A stretch of 7,469 nt of DNA, taken from Gammaproteobacteria bacterium (lineage in GTDB: Bacteria > Pseudomonadota > Gammaproteobacteria > S012-40). The notes beneath the pieces are model-generated. The model ran no database searches and was not told where the DNA came from. It saw only the letters and a list, made by a program, of their open reading frames with translations. Position numbers and translations under genes: made by a program. Location: positions 1-7,469 of the forward strand of contig WFVN01000080.1 in assembly GCA_015491615.1 (NCBI GenBank). The letters are read 5' to 3'. Shown here one piece after another: positions 1 to 6,650 of this stretch (the stretch's first letter is position 1; the number at the start of each line of letters is the position of its first letter).

Positions 1-34
1 GCAGGAAAGGGATCAGCACAAGGCGTCGGTTCAT
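1..34 (-). CDS. Start of a downstream exported protein, cut by the left edge (possibly RlpA)
   Basis: Only the first 11 codons are present, reading MNRRLVLIPFL. The two arginines followed by a hydrophobic run look like the n- and h-regions of a signal peptide. The gene follows mltB by 42 nt on the same strand, in the same frame as mltB just after its TGA stop, and the ATG at 34 is the only start codon in that frame after the stop. No Shine-Dalgarno is visible; the bases just before the ATG are pyrimidine-rich. In many proteobacteria the mrdA-rodA-mltB cluster continues with rlpA (a septal/OM lipoprotein glycosylase family) and dacA, so rlpA is a context guess only. The lipobox, if any, lies outside the window. 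Confidence 0.5.
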   Translation of the reverse strand, partial: MNRRLVLIPFL

Positions 35-76
35 GGCGGAGGATTGTATGCAAAGGCCGTGCGCGGCGCCATGTCG

Positions 77-1081
77 TCAATCGCTGACAGCGACCCGGGC
101 CGGTGACGCTTTGAAACCGCGGGCGATGGCCTCGGCCAGTTGGTACACGGCCATGGCGTACAAAGGGCTGTGGTTGTAGCGGGTGATGACGTAGAAGTTG
201 GGCAGTACCACCCAGTGTTCCCTTCGGTCATCGGGTTGTTCCAGGGCCACCAGGGCGACGCGCACGTCGGCGGGCAGGGGGGCGACCGGGCGCACGCCGT
301 ACTCCTCCAGGCGCGCGGCGGGGAGGTGGGGTTTGTATCCAGCCTGCGCCAGTGTCTTGGCCCCCGGTCCACTCACCTGCGCCGGGAAGGCCACGGCCTC
401 TTTCGGGCGCCAACCATGGAGGCGGAGGTAGTTGGCCACCGAACCGATGGCGTCCTCGGTGTCATCGAACAGGTCGCGCACCCCGTCGCCATTGAAGTCC
501 ACCGCGTAACGGCGGTAGCTGGAAGCGATGAATTGGGGTTGGCCCATGGCCCCGGCGTAGGAGCCCATCACTCCCAGGGGGTCCAGTCCCTCGCTGCGGG
601 CGAGGAGGAGGAATTCCTCCAGTTCGCGTAGAAAGAAACGGCTGCGACGGGGATAGTCCAGTCCCAGGGTGGTGAGGGCGGTGATGACCGGGAAACCGCC
701 CCGGTGGCGCCCGTAGTGGGTCTCCACCCCGATGACGGCGGTGACGATCTCCGGCGGCACGCCATATTCGCGTTCGGCGCGGGCGAGGGTGTCGGCGTGG
801 CGGTTCCAGAAGGCGACCCCCTCGCGGATGCGGGCCTCGGTAATGAAAATTCGCCGGTAACGATACCAGGGGAGCGCTTCCGCCGGGCGGGTGATGCGCT
901 CGATGACCCGCGGGTCGGTCTCCACTTGGACGAACAGGGTCTCCAGCTCGGCGCGGGGAATGCCGTGCTCGCTCACCATGCGGTCGAGAAAGCGGTGCAT
1001 CTCCGGGCGCTCCAGCACGCCGGCGGCCTGCAGTGCGTGGCTCCCCAGTAGGAGGGAGAGAAAGACGAGACGGGTGCGCAT
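77..1081 (-). CDS. mltB: Lytic murein transglycosylase B (MltB family)
   Basis: A 334-residue periplasmic enzyme that cleaves the MurNAc-GlcNAc bond of peptidoglycan with formation of a 1,6-anhydro end. The proposed catalytic glutamate is E120 in the motif GVETHYG. Other family hallmarks are YPRRSRFF (143-150), GAMGQPQF (178-184 region), a calcium-loop-like DFNGDG (195-200) as in E. coli Slt35, and PNFYVITRYNHS (294-305). Residues 1-20 form a signal peptide ending ALQAA. There is no lipobox cysteine, so unlike E. coli MltB the protein is probably soluble in the periplasm. The start at 1081 is chosen because GAAGGAG lies 6 bases upstream and the signal peptide begins there; an in-frame start at 1141 would lie inside rodA and spoil the signal peptide. 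The rodA stop is 10 nt upstream and overlaps this Shine-Dalgarno, so translation is probably coupled. Confidence 0.95.
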   Translation of the reverse strand: MRTRLVFLSLLLGSHALQAAGVLERPEMHRFLDRMVSEHGIPRAELETLFVQVETDPRVIERITRPAEALPWYRYRRIFITEARIREGVAFWNRHADTLARAEREYGVPPEIVTAVIGVETHYGRHRGGFPVITALTTLGLDYPRRSRFFLRELEEFLLLARSEGLDPLGVMGSYAGAMGQPQFIASSYRRYAVDFNGDGVRDLFDDTEDAIGSVANYLRLHGWRPKEAVAFPAQVSGPGAKTLAQAGYKPHLPAARLEEYGVRPVAPLPADVRVALVALEQPDDRREHWVVLPNFYVITRYNHSPLYAMAVYQLAEAIARGFKASPARVAVSD

Positions 1082-1091
1082 GGCGACTCCT

Positions 1092-2228
1092 TCAGTGGGT
1101 GATGAGACGACGGTGGGTGTGGATGGACATGAGGATGCCAAAGCCGGCCATGAGGGTCACCATGGAGGTGCCGCCGTAGCTCACCAGGGGCAAGGGAATG
1201 CCCACCACCGGCAAGAGGCCGGAAACCATCCCCACGTTGACGAACAGATAGACGAAGAAGGTGAGGGTGAGGCTGCCGGCGAGAAGGCGGGTGAAGCAGT
1301 CCTGGGCCTGACTGGCGATGTACAGCCCCCGGAGGATCACCAGCAGGTAGAGGACGAACAGGACGATCACCCCCACCAGACCGAATTCCTCCGCGAAGAC
1401 GGAGAAGATGAAATCGGTGGAACGCTCGGGGAGGAAGTCCAATTGCGACTGGGTGCCGTTCAGCCAGCCTTTGCCCCACACCCCTCCGGAGCCGATGGCG
1501 ATCTTGGATTGGATGATGTGATAGCCGGCGCCCAGGGGGTCGCTCTCCGGATTGAGGAAGGTGAGCACTCGCTGGCGCTGGTAATCGTGCATGAAATAGA
1601 ACCAGGCCAACGGCGCGGCGGCGGCGACGAAGACGGTGAAGCCGGCCAGATAGCGCCAACTGATGCCGGTGAGGAGGATCACGAAGACGCCGGCGGCGCC
1701 GATGAGCAGGGCAGTGCCCAGGTCCGGTTGGATGACGATGAGGCCCATGGGCAGGGCGGTCAGGACGAGGGCGACGAGGACGTGGTGCGGACGCGGCGGC
1801 ATGGGCTTGGCGGACAGGTACCAGGCCACCATCATGGGGACCACGATCTTCATCATTTCCGAGGGTTGGAAACGGAACAGGCCCAAGTCCAACCAGCGGC
1901 GCGCCCCCTTGCCCACGTCGCCGAAGATGGGTACGGCGGCGAGCAGTACGATGCCGGCGGCGAATACCCAGGGCGCCCAGTGGAGCAGCGTTTGGGGCGG
2001 GATTTGCGCCACCGCGATCATCACCAGGTAGGCAATGGCCAGACGGGTGAGCTGCCGGCCCATCATGTCCCAGCTCTCTCCGGTGGCGCTGTAGAGGATG
2101 AGCAGGCCGGAGCCGGTGAGGACCAACAGAGAGAGCAGCAGGGGCCAGTCCAGATGCCAGCGGCGCAGGGAAAAGACGCCGCGGGCGGGTTCCCGCTGGC
2201 CCAGATAACTGTCCAAACCCAGATTCAT
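1092..2228 (-). CDS. rodA: Rod shape-determining protein RodA, SEDS peptidoglycan glycosyltransferase
   Basis: A 378-residue polytopic inner-membrane protein, close to the E. coli length of 370, with about ten hydrophobic segments. SEDS proteins polymerise lipid II into glycan strands; RodA does so in the elongasome paired with PBP2. Visible family motifs are QPSEMMKI (121-128), QPDLGTALL (167-175), the large periplasmic loop with LDFLPERSTDFIF (263-275), and the C-terminal GLLPVVGIPLPLVSYGG (337-353). D272 in STDFIF corresponds to the catalytic aspartate (D262 in E. coli). The N-terminus is roughly ten residues longer than in E. coli. The ATG at 2228 overlaps the mrdA stop as ATGA, and AGGAGA sits about 7 bases upstream. 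Overlap with the PBP2 gene fits stoichiometric production of the glycosyltransferase/transpeptidase pair. Confidence 0.97.
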   Translation of the reverse strand: MNLGLDSYLGQREPARGVFSLRRWHLDWPLLLSLLVLTGSGLLILYSATGESWDMMGRQLTRLAIAYLVMIAVAQIPPQTLLHWAPWVFAAGIVLLAAVPIFGDVGKGARRWLDLGLFRFQPSEMMKIVVPMMVAWYLSAKPMPPRPHHVLVALVLTALPMGLIVIQPDLGTALLIGAAGVFVILLTGISWRYLAGFTVFVAAAAPLAWFYFMHDYQRQRVLTFLNPESDPLGAGYHIIQSKIAIGSGGVWGKGWLNGTQSQLDFLPERSTDFIFSVFAEEFGLVGVIVLFVLYLLVILRGLYIASQAQDCFTRLLAGSLTLTFFVYLFVNVGMVSGLLPVVGIPLPLVSYGGTSMVTLMAGFGILMSIHTHRRLITH

Positions 2229-4072
2229 GGGCGATCTCCTAGCAAGACGCTGTCCAGGATGGCGCGGGCGATGGGTGCGGCGGTGGTCCCCCCGGAGCCG
2301 CCGTTCTCCACCACCACCGCCACCACCACGCGGGGATTCTCCAGCGGCGCGAAGGCGACGAACAGGGCGTGATCGCGCAGGTGCTCGGCCACCTCTTCTT
2401 CGTTGTACTCGGCGTCCTGGGCGATGGAGAAGACCTGTGCCGTGCCGGTCTTGCCGGCGATGGTGTAACTTACGCCCTGCTCGATATTGTGGGCGGTGCC
2501 ATGGCGGTGGTGGACGACCTCGCGCATGGCACGGATGACGTAGTCCCAGTGGGACTTCTCCACCACTGGGACGATGGTGGTGAGCTGCGGTTCGATGTAC
2601 AGGAGATGGTCGCTGGTCGGATCGCGGAAGGCGCGCGCCAATTGCGGCTGGAAGCGCAGCCCGTAAGTGGCGAGGACCCCGGTGGCGACGGCCAATTGCA
2701 AGGGGGTGGTGAGGTTGAACCCCTGGCCGATGCCGGTGATGACGGTCTCACCGGGGTACCAGGGCTGGCGTTTCACGCGCCGTTTCCAGGCCCGGGACGG
2801 TAACAATCCTCCCGCTTCGCCGTGCAGGTCGATGCCGGTGGGACGGCCGAGGCCGAACTGTCCCAGATAGCTGGAGATGCGGTCGATGCCCAGGTTCAGG
2901 GCCAGGTCGTAGAAATAGACGTCGCACGATTCGCGGATGGCCTTGTTGAGATCGGTGGGGCCGTGGCCGGTCTTCTTCCAGTCCCGGTAGCGGTGGTCGT
3001 CGTTCTTGAGCATGTACCAGCCGGGGCAGTAGAGGCGGTGGGCGGGGGCGACGATGCCGAATTCCAGTCCGGCCAGGCCGATGAGGGGCTTGATGGTGGA
3101 ACCGGGCGGGTAACGGCCCCGCAGGGCACGGTCGAAGAGGGGCCGGTCGGGGGAGCTGGCCAATTGCCGGTAAGTCTTGCCGTCGATGCCGGTGACGAAG
3201 GGATTGGGATCGTAACCGGGACGGCTGGCGATGGCCAGGACCTCGCCGTTGCGCGGGTCGAGGGCGACCACCGAACCGCGCCGTTCGCCCAGGGCGGCCT
3301 CCGCCGCCGCTTGCACGCGCGCGTCCAGGGACAGATAGATGTGGCGCCCGGGGATGGGCGGGATGCGCTCCAGGGTACGGATGATGCGTCCCTGGGCGTT
3401 GGTCTCCACCCGCCGCAGGCCCACCGTCCCGTGCAGGAGGGCCTCGTAGTAGCGCTCGATGCCGGTCTTGCCGATGCGTCGCGTGCCCTTGTAGTTGGAG
3501 GCGTCCAGCTTGGCCAGCTCGGCCTCGTTGATCTGCCCCACGTAACCGATGGCGTGCACCGCCAGGGCGCCGTAGGGGTAGTGGCGCACCAGTTCGGAGG
3601 AGACCTGCACGCCGGGGAACTGGTAGCGGCGCGCCTCTACCCGCGCCACTTCCTGTTCGCTGAGACGGAAGCGCAGGGGCACCGCCTTGAAGGCAGAATT
3701 GCGCCGCAGGCGTTTGTGGAAGCGCTTCAGATCTTCCTCGGTGAGGCGTACCAGTCGCCCCAGGCGTTGCAGGGTGTCCTCCAGGTCCGGGACCTTCTCG
3801 GGCACGATCTCCAGGGTGAAGGAGGGGATGTTCTCCGCCAGCACCCGCCCTTCCCGGTCGTAGATGAGGCCGCGGGTGGGGGGCAGGGGGAGGATGGCGA
3901 CGCGGTTGTTCTGGGAGAGAGTGGCGTAGTGGTCGTAGTTGAACACCTGCAGATAGACCATGCGCGCCACCAACGCCCCCATGAGCAGGAACACCGCCAC
4001 CACCGCGACGATCAGGCGGCGCGTGAACAGACGCTGTTCGCGCTGCGGATCTTTGAGCTCCAGGTGTTCCAT
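2225..4072 (-). CDS. mrdA: Penicillin-binding protein 2, elongation-specific transpeptidase
   Basis: A 615-residue class B PBP (E. coli PBP2 is 633) that cross-links peptidoglycan made by RodA. Order: short cytoplasmic N-terminus, one membrane anchor (about 20-41), the pedestal/dimerisation domain (about 60-240) and the transpeptidase domain (about 265-610). Catalytic motifs are PGSTIK with nucleophile S325 and K328, the SxN-type motif SCD at 382-384, and KTGTAQ starting at K541. Residues C349, D364, H370 and C383 fall where a zinc site has been described in Acinetobacter PBP2. The start at 4072 lies 3 nt after the mreD stop. Its Shine-Dalgarno is poor (GAAAG directly abuts the ATG), so it probably depends on coupling to mreD translation. 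The stop overlaps rodA. Target of mecillinam-type beta-lactams in relatives. Confidence 0.97.
   Translation of the reverse strand: MEHLELKDPQREQRLFTRRLIVAVVAVFLLMGALVARMVYLQVFNYDHYATLSQNNRVAILPLPPTRGLIYDREGRVLAENIPSFTLEIVPEKVPDLEDTLQRLGRLVRLTEEDLKRFHKRLRRNSAFKAVPLRFRLSEQEVARVEARRYQFPGVQVSSELVRHYPYGALAVHAIGYVGQINEAELAKLDASNYKGTRRIGKTGIERYYEALLHGTVGLRRVETNAQGRIIRTLERIPPIPGRHIYLSLDARVQAAAEAALGERRGSVVALDPRNGEVLAIASRPGYDPNPFVTGIDGKTYRQLASSPDRPLFDRALRGRYPPGSTIKPLIGLAGLEFGIVAPAHRLYCPGWYMLKNDDHRYRDWKKTGHGPTDLNKAIRESCDVYFYDLALNLGIDRISSYLGQFGLGRPTGIDLHGEAGGLLPSRAWKRRVKRQPWYPGETVITGIGQGFNLTTPLQLAVATGVLATYGLRFQPQLARAFRDPTSDHLLYIEPQLTTIVPVVEKSHWDYVIRAMREVVHHRHGTAHNIEQGVSYTIAGKTGTAQVFSIAQDAEYNEEEVAEHLRDHALFVAFAPLENPRVVVAVVVENGGSGGTTAAPIARAILDSVLLGDRP
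2543..2572. repeat. Perfect 10-bp inverted repeat inside mrdA
   Basis: GTCCCAGTGG at 2543-2552 is the exact reverse complement of CCACTGGGAC at 2563-2572, with a 10-base spacer. It lies within the mrdA coding sequence (codons for VPVVEKSHWD, about residues 501-510). In the mRNA it would make a 10-bp stem whose loop reads TGGAGAAGTC. There is no T-run after it, so it is not an intrinsic terminator. It may be chance in GC-rich code. Confidence 0.6.
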
Positions 4073-4075
4073 CTT

Positions 4076-4564
4076 TCAGGAAACTGAGAAGCGGCGGCGC
4101 AGGTCCCGCAGGACGATGAACACCCAGGGCCAGATGAGGGCGCTGGTGAGGGCCGGTGCCCAGAACAGGAACGTCCCGGGCGGACGGCCGATGATGCCGT
4201 CGATCCAAAACACGAGCAGCAGCTCCAGCGCCACCAGCACGCACATGGCGAGGCCCTGCTGCCACAGGGGATAGACGCGCAGTTGCCGGTGCACGCGCAC
4301 GCAGGCATAGGCGAACACCGCGTAAGCGAGGGCGTGCTGGCCGAGGAGGGTGCCTTCGAGCACGTCCACCGTCAGCCCCGCCAACCAGCCCATCCCCACG
4401 TTCACCCGGGTGGGCAGGGCGATGCACCAGTAGGCCAGGACCAGGGCCACCCACTCGGGGCGGAAGGGGCGTGCCCAGTCGGGCAGGGGCACGGTGGCCA
4501 GGGCAAGGGCGACGATGAAGGTGAAGAGGATGGTCTTGCCGCCGCGCGGCCCCTTTTTCCTCAT
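4076..4564 (-). CDS. mreD: Rod shape-determining membrane protein MreD
   Basis: A 162-residue, very hydrophobic inner-membrane protein, the same length as E. coli MreD. It is a non-enzymatic member of the Rod complex that binds MreC and helps link cytoplasmic MreB to RodA/PBP2. A basic N-terminus (MRKKGPRGGK) precedes about five or six membrane segments. Recognisable family features are RPEWVALVLAYW (35-46) and the GLTVDVLEGTLLGQHAL stretch (63-79). The start at 4564 is preferred: GGAGG lies 7 bases upstream, the length matches the family, and the ATG overlaps the mreC stop as ATGA. A start at 4618 in the same frame would only add an Arg/Pro-rich sequence read from inside mreC. Confidence 0.95.
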   Translation of the reverse strand: MRKKGPRGGKTILFTFIVALALATVPLPDWARPFRPEWVALVLAYWCIALPTRVNVGMGWLAGLTVDVLEGTLLGQHALAYAVFAYACVRVHRQLRVYPLWQQGLAMCVLVALELLLVFWIDGIIGRPPGTFLFWAPALTSALIWPWVFIVLRDLRRRFSVS

Positions 4565-5466
4565 CGGTCGTCCTCCGCGATCGGGTCGGGGAGGCCGGCG
4601 GCGGGGTCGTCCGGCCACACCAGGAGCACCTCCCGCGCCCGGTCCAGATGGGCCAGGGGGGTGGCGACGACGGTGGCGTAGGGTTGTGTGTTGTCGGGCC
4701 GCACCTCGGCCACCTCGGCCACCGGGTAGCCGGTCGGGAACACCCCCCCCAGGCCGGAGGTGGTGAGCAGATCGCCCACGCGGATGTCGGCATTGTTGGG
4801 GATGTGGCGCAGGGCCAGGCGGGTGTCGTCGCCGGTGCCCTCGGCGATGGCGCGCAGGCCGTTGCGGGCCACCTGCACCGGCAGGGCATGGGAGGGGTCG
4901 GAGATGAGGAGGACGACGCTGGTGAGAGGGGCCACGTGCACCACCTGTCCGAACACCCCCTCGGCATCCAACACCGGCTGGCCGCGATAGACGTCGTTGA
5001 GGCTGCCCTTGTTGATCAGCACCTGGCGGGTGAAGGGGTCCAGGTCCACCGCCACCAGCTCCGCCACCAGCACCCGTTCGCCCACCTGTTGGGAGGAGTC
5101 CAGCAGTTTGCGCAGGCGCATGTTCTCCAGCTCCAGGGAGATGAGCTTCTGCAACTGGCCCTTGAGGATGGCGTTTTGGCTGCGCAGGCGGGTGTTTTCT
5201 TCCAACAGGGTCTCGCGGCTGGCCAGGTTTTCCCCCAGCCAGCTACCGGCGGACACGGGCAAGTGGACGAGAGCCTGGACGGGATAGACGAGAGTCGCCA
5301 CCAAGGCACGCACCCGTTCCAGATAGTTGCCCCGATGGTCCAGGGTCATGAGGGCCATGGACAGCAGGACGAGCAACAGCAGGCGCAGGGCGGTGGCCTG
5401 ACTGTAGGTGAACAATGACTTGATGGTCGCCCTCCCGCGGACCCGGCCGGCGACCTGCCGGCCCAC
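4561..5466 (-). CDS. mreC: Rod shape-determining protein MreC
   Basis: About 301 residues if the GTG at 5466 is used. MreC is a bitopic inner-membrane scaffold of the elongasome that activates PBP2 from the periplasmic side. Visible parts are a short cytoplasmic tail, one membrane helix (about 27-43), a coiled coil rich in Leu/Glu (about 76-122), a two-lobed beta domain (about 131-285) with the family signature SGLGGVFPTGYPVAEV (237-252), and a short Pro/Asp-rich tail. The start is unsure. GTG 5466 lies 6 nt after the mreB stop but has no clear Shine-Dalgarno and adds 14 Arg/Gly-rich residues. A strong GGGAGG (5431-5436) instead sits 6 bases before an ATC codon at 5424, exactly where homologues begin (KSLF...). 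A TTG at 5415 is the other option. The stop overlaps mreD. Confidence 0.95.
   Translation of the reverse strand: MGRQVAGRVRGRATIKSLFTYSQATALRLLLLVLLSMALMTLDHRGNYLERVRALVATLVYPVQALVHLPVSAGSWLGENLASRETLLEENTRLRSQNAILKGQLQKLISLELENMRLRKLLDSSQQVGERVLVAELVAVDLDPFTRQVLINKGSLNDVYRGQPVLDAEGVFGQVVHVAPLTSVVLLISDPSHALPVQVARNGLRAIAEGTGDDTRLALRHIPNNADIRVGDLLTTSGLGGVFPTGYPVAEVAEVRPDNTQPYATVVATPLAHLDRAREVLLVWPDDPAAGLPDPIAEDDR
5422..5436 (-). promoter_or_regulatory. Strong Shine-Dalgarno within the presumed mreC 5' end, before an ATC codon
   Basis: On the minus strand GGGAGG (5436-5431) is followed by a 6-base spacer GCGACC and then ATC (5424-5422). The spacing is ideal for a start codon at the ATC, and the ATC is in frame with mreC. 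Gammaproteobacterial MreC proteins usually begin a few residues before the LF of this KSLF segment. Either a rare ATC start is used, an ATG has been misread as ATC, or the site is chance and the GTG at 5466 is used. Confidence 0.45.
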
Positions 5467-5472
5467 CGCCGC

Positions 5473-6519
5473 TTACTCGACGGAGAAGATCTCTCCCGCG
5501 TGTTCGTCCATCATCTCCAGGGCCCGCCCGCCGCCGCGGGCGACGCAGGTGAGCGGGTCCTCCGCGACGATCACCGGCAGGCCAGTCTCCTCCATGAGGA
5601 GGCGGTCCAGGTCGCGCAGCAGGGCGCCGCCGCCGGTGAGCACCATGCCCCGCTCGGCGATGTCCGAGCCCAGTTCCGGAGGCGTCTGTTCCAGGGCCGA
5701 CTTGACCGCCGAGACGATCCCCGCCAACGGTTCCTGCAGGGCCTCCAGGATCTCGTTGCTGTTGAGGGTGAAGCTGCGCGGCACGCCCTCGGCCAGATTG
5801 CGCCCGCGTACCTCGATCTCACGGATCTCGTCGGAGGGATAGGCGGAGCCGATCTCTTGTTTGACGCGTTCGGCGGTGGCGTCGCCGATGAGGGTGCCGT
5901 AATTGCGTCGCACGTAGTTGATGATGGCCTCGTCGAAACGGTCGCCGCCGATGCGCACGGAGGCGGAATAGACGATGCCGTTCAGGGACATGACCGCCAC
6001 CTCGGTGGTGCCGCCGCCGATGTCCACCACCATCGAGCCGGAGGCCTCGCCGATGGGCATGCCCGCGCCGATGGCCGCCGCCATGGGTTCCTCGATGAGA
6101 TACACCTCGCGCGCCCCGGCGCCGGCGGCCGATTCGCGGATGGCGCGCCGCTCCACCTGGGTGGAACCACAGGGTACGCAGATGAGCACCCGCGGGCTGG
6201 GGCGGAAGAATCGCGTCTCGTGCACCTTCAGGATGAAGTGCTGGAGCATCTTCTCGGTGATGGTGAAGTCGGCGATGACGCCGTCCTTCAAGGGCCGGAT
6301 GGCGGTGATGTTGCCGGGCGTGCGACCGAGCATGCGCTTGGCCTCGGCGCCCACCGCGGCCACCGCCTTGGGGCCGCCCGGTCCGCGATCCTGGCGGATG
6401 GCGACCACCGAGGGTTCTGCCAGGACGATGCCCTTGCCGCGCACATAGATGAGCGTGTTGGCGGTGCCCAGATCGATGGAGAGATCGTTGGAGAAGATGC
6501 CTCTGAGACGTCCGAACAT
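5473..6519 (-). CDS. mreB: Rod shape-determining protein MreB, bacterial actin
   Basis: A 348-residue actin-family ATPase (E. coli MreB is 347) that forms membrane-bound antiparallel filaments orienting side-wall synthesis. Nucleotide-binding signatures are intact: phosphate 1 DLGTANT (16-22), the EEPMAAAIGAG segment (143-153), phosphate 2 DIGGGTTEVAV (166-176), and the adenosine-motif region LTGGGALLRDL (294-304). The N-terminal MFGRLRGIF is a likely amphipathic membrane-binding helix. The ATG at 6519 matches the family length. A TTG at 6531 in the same frame would add four residues and has no usable ribosome site. The Shine-Dalgarno AAGGA is 12 bases before the ATG, slightly far. It is the first gene of the operon, reading away from gatC, and its own promoter lies in the intergenic region. 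Confidence 0.98.
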   Translation of the reverse strand: MFGRLRGIFSNDLSIDLGTANTLIYVRGKGIVLAEPSVVAIRQDRGPGGPKAVAAVGAEAKRMLGRTPGNITAIRPLKDGVIADFTITEKMLQHFILKVHETRFFRPSPRVLICVPCGSTQVERRAIRESAAGAGAREVYLIEEPMAAAIGAGMPIGEASGSMVVDIGGGTTEVAVMSLNGIVYSASVRIGGDRFDEAIINYVRRNYGTLIGDATAERVKQEIGSAYPSDEIREIEVRGRNLAEGVPRSFTLNSNEILEALQEPLAGIVSAVKSALEQTPPELGSDIAERGMVLTGGGALLRDLDRLLMEETGLPVIVAEDPLTCVARGGGRALEMMDEHAGEIFSVE

Positions 6520-6558
6520 GATGGTGGTCAATCCTTGATGGTGTATTGGGCGAAGGGA

Positions 6559-6589
6559 ATTGTACTCCCTTGTTCAGGGGTTTGGGCAA
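6559..6589 (-). promoter_or_regulatory. Putative sigma70-type promoter of the mreBCD-mrdA-rodA-mltB operon
   Basis: On the minus strand a -10 element TACAAT (6564-6559, 5 of 6 consensus bases) is preceded by TTGCCC (6589-6584) with a 19-base spacer, longer than ideal. Transcription would begin near 6552, giving a leader of about 33 nt to the mreB ATG. The -10 lies in the loop of the inverted repeat AAGGGA/TCCCTT. Called by eye only. Confidence 0.4.
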
Positions 6590-6598
6590 GGTGGCAAC

Positions 6599-6607
6599 TG
6601 TGATAAG
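6599..6607 (+). promoter_or_regulatory. Weak putative extended -10 for gatC
   Basis: TGTGATAAG resembles an extended -10 (TG, one base, then GATAAG), about 43 nt before the gatC ATG. No convincing -35 is present at the proper distance. A promoter for gatC must lie somewhere here because the upstream gene diverges, but this exact placement is a guess. Confidence 0.25.
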
Positions 6608-6650
6608 TTTTGCCGCCTTCCCGCCCCTTAAACTTGACGCGAGAACGACC

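Larger units (their letters stand above)
6520..6650. other. Divergent intergenic region between mreB and gatC
   Basis: This 131-nt stretch is the largest gap in the window and must carry the promoters of both the mre operon (leftward) and gatC (rightward). It is less GC-rich than its surroundings. I see one fair -10 for mreB, one weak extended -10 for gatC, and a short inverted repeat AAGGGA/TCCCTT (6553-6558 / 6566-6571). I see no small ORF, RNA gene or terminator in it. Confidence 0.8.

Noticed and set aside
43..48. TACAAT on the minus strand as a -10 for the gene at the left edge
   Set aside because: It ends 8 bases before the ATG, so any transcript would start at or inside the start codon, and the only TTGACG upstream is 26 bases away.
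891..2372. Long plus-strand open frame of 493 codons opposite mltB and rodA
   Set aside because: It is rich in Gly, Asp, Glu, His and Gln with no recognisable domain and lies wholly antisense to rodA and parts of mltB and mrdA. Long antisense frames are expected in GC-rich coding DNA.
2822..4087. Plus-strand open frame of 421 codons opposite mrdA
   Set aside because: Composition is that of an antisense shadow (Gly, Val, Asp, Gln rich) with no motif.
2748..4967. Minus-strand open frame of 739 codons across mreC, mreD and mrdA in another frame
   Set aside because: Its Arg/Pro/Ala-rich translation matches nothing, while the overlapping frames encode clear MreC, MreD and PBP2.
6520..6531. TTG at 6531 as the mreB start
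   Set aside because: It adds four residues beyond the conserved N-terminus and the AAGGA is too close to it; the ATG at 6519 gives the family length.
5500..6603. Plus-strand open frame of 367 codons opposite mreB
   Set aside because: It is the antisense of the highly conserved mreB; the His/Asp/Gly-rich translation has no family features.
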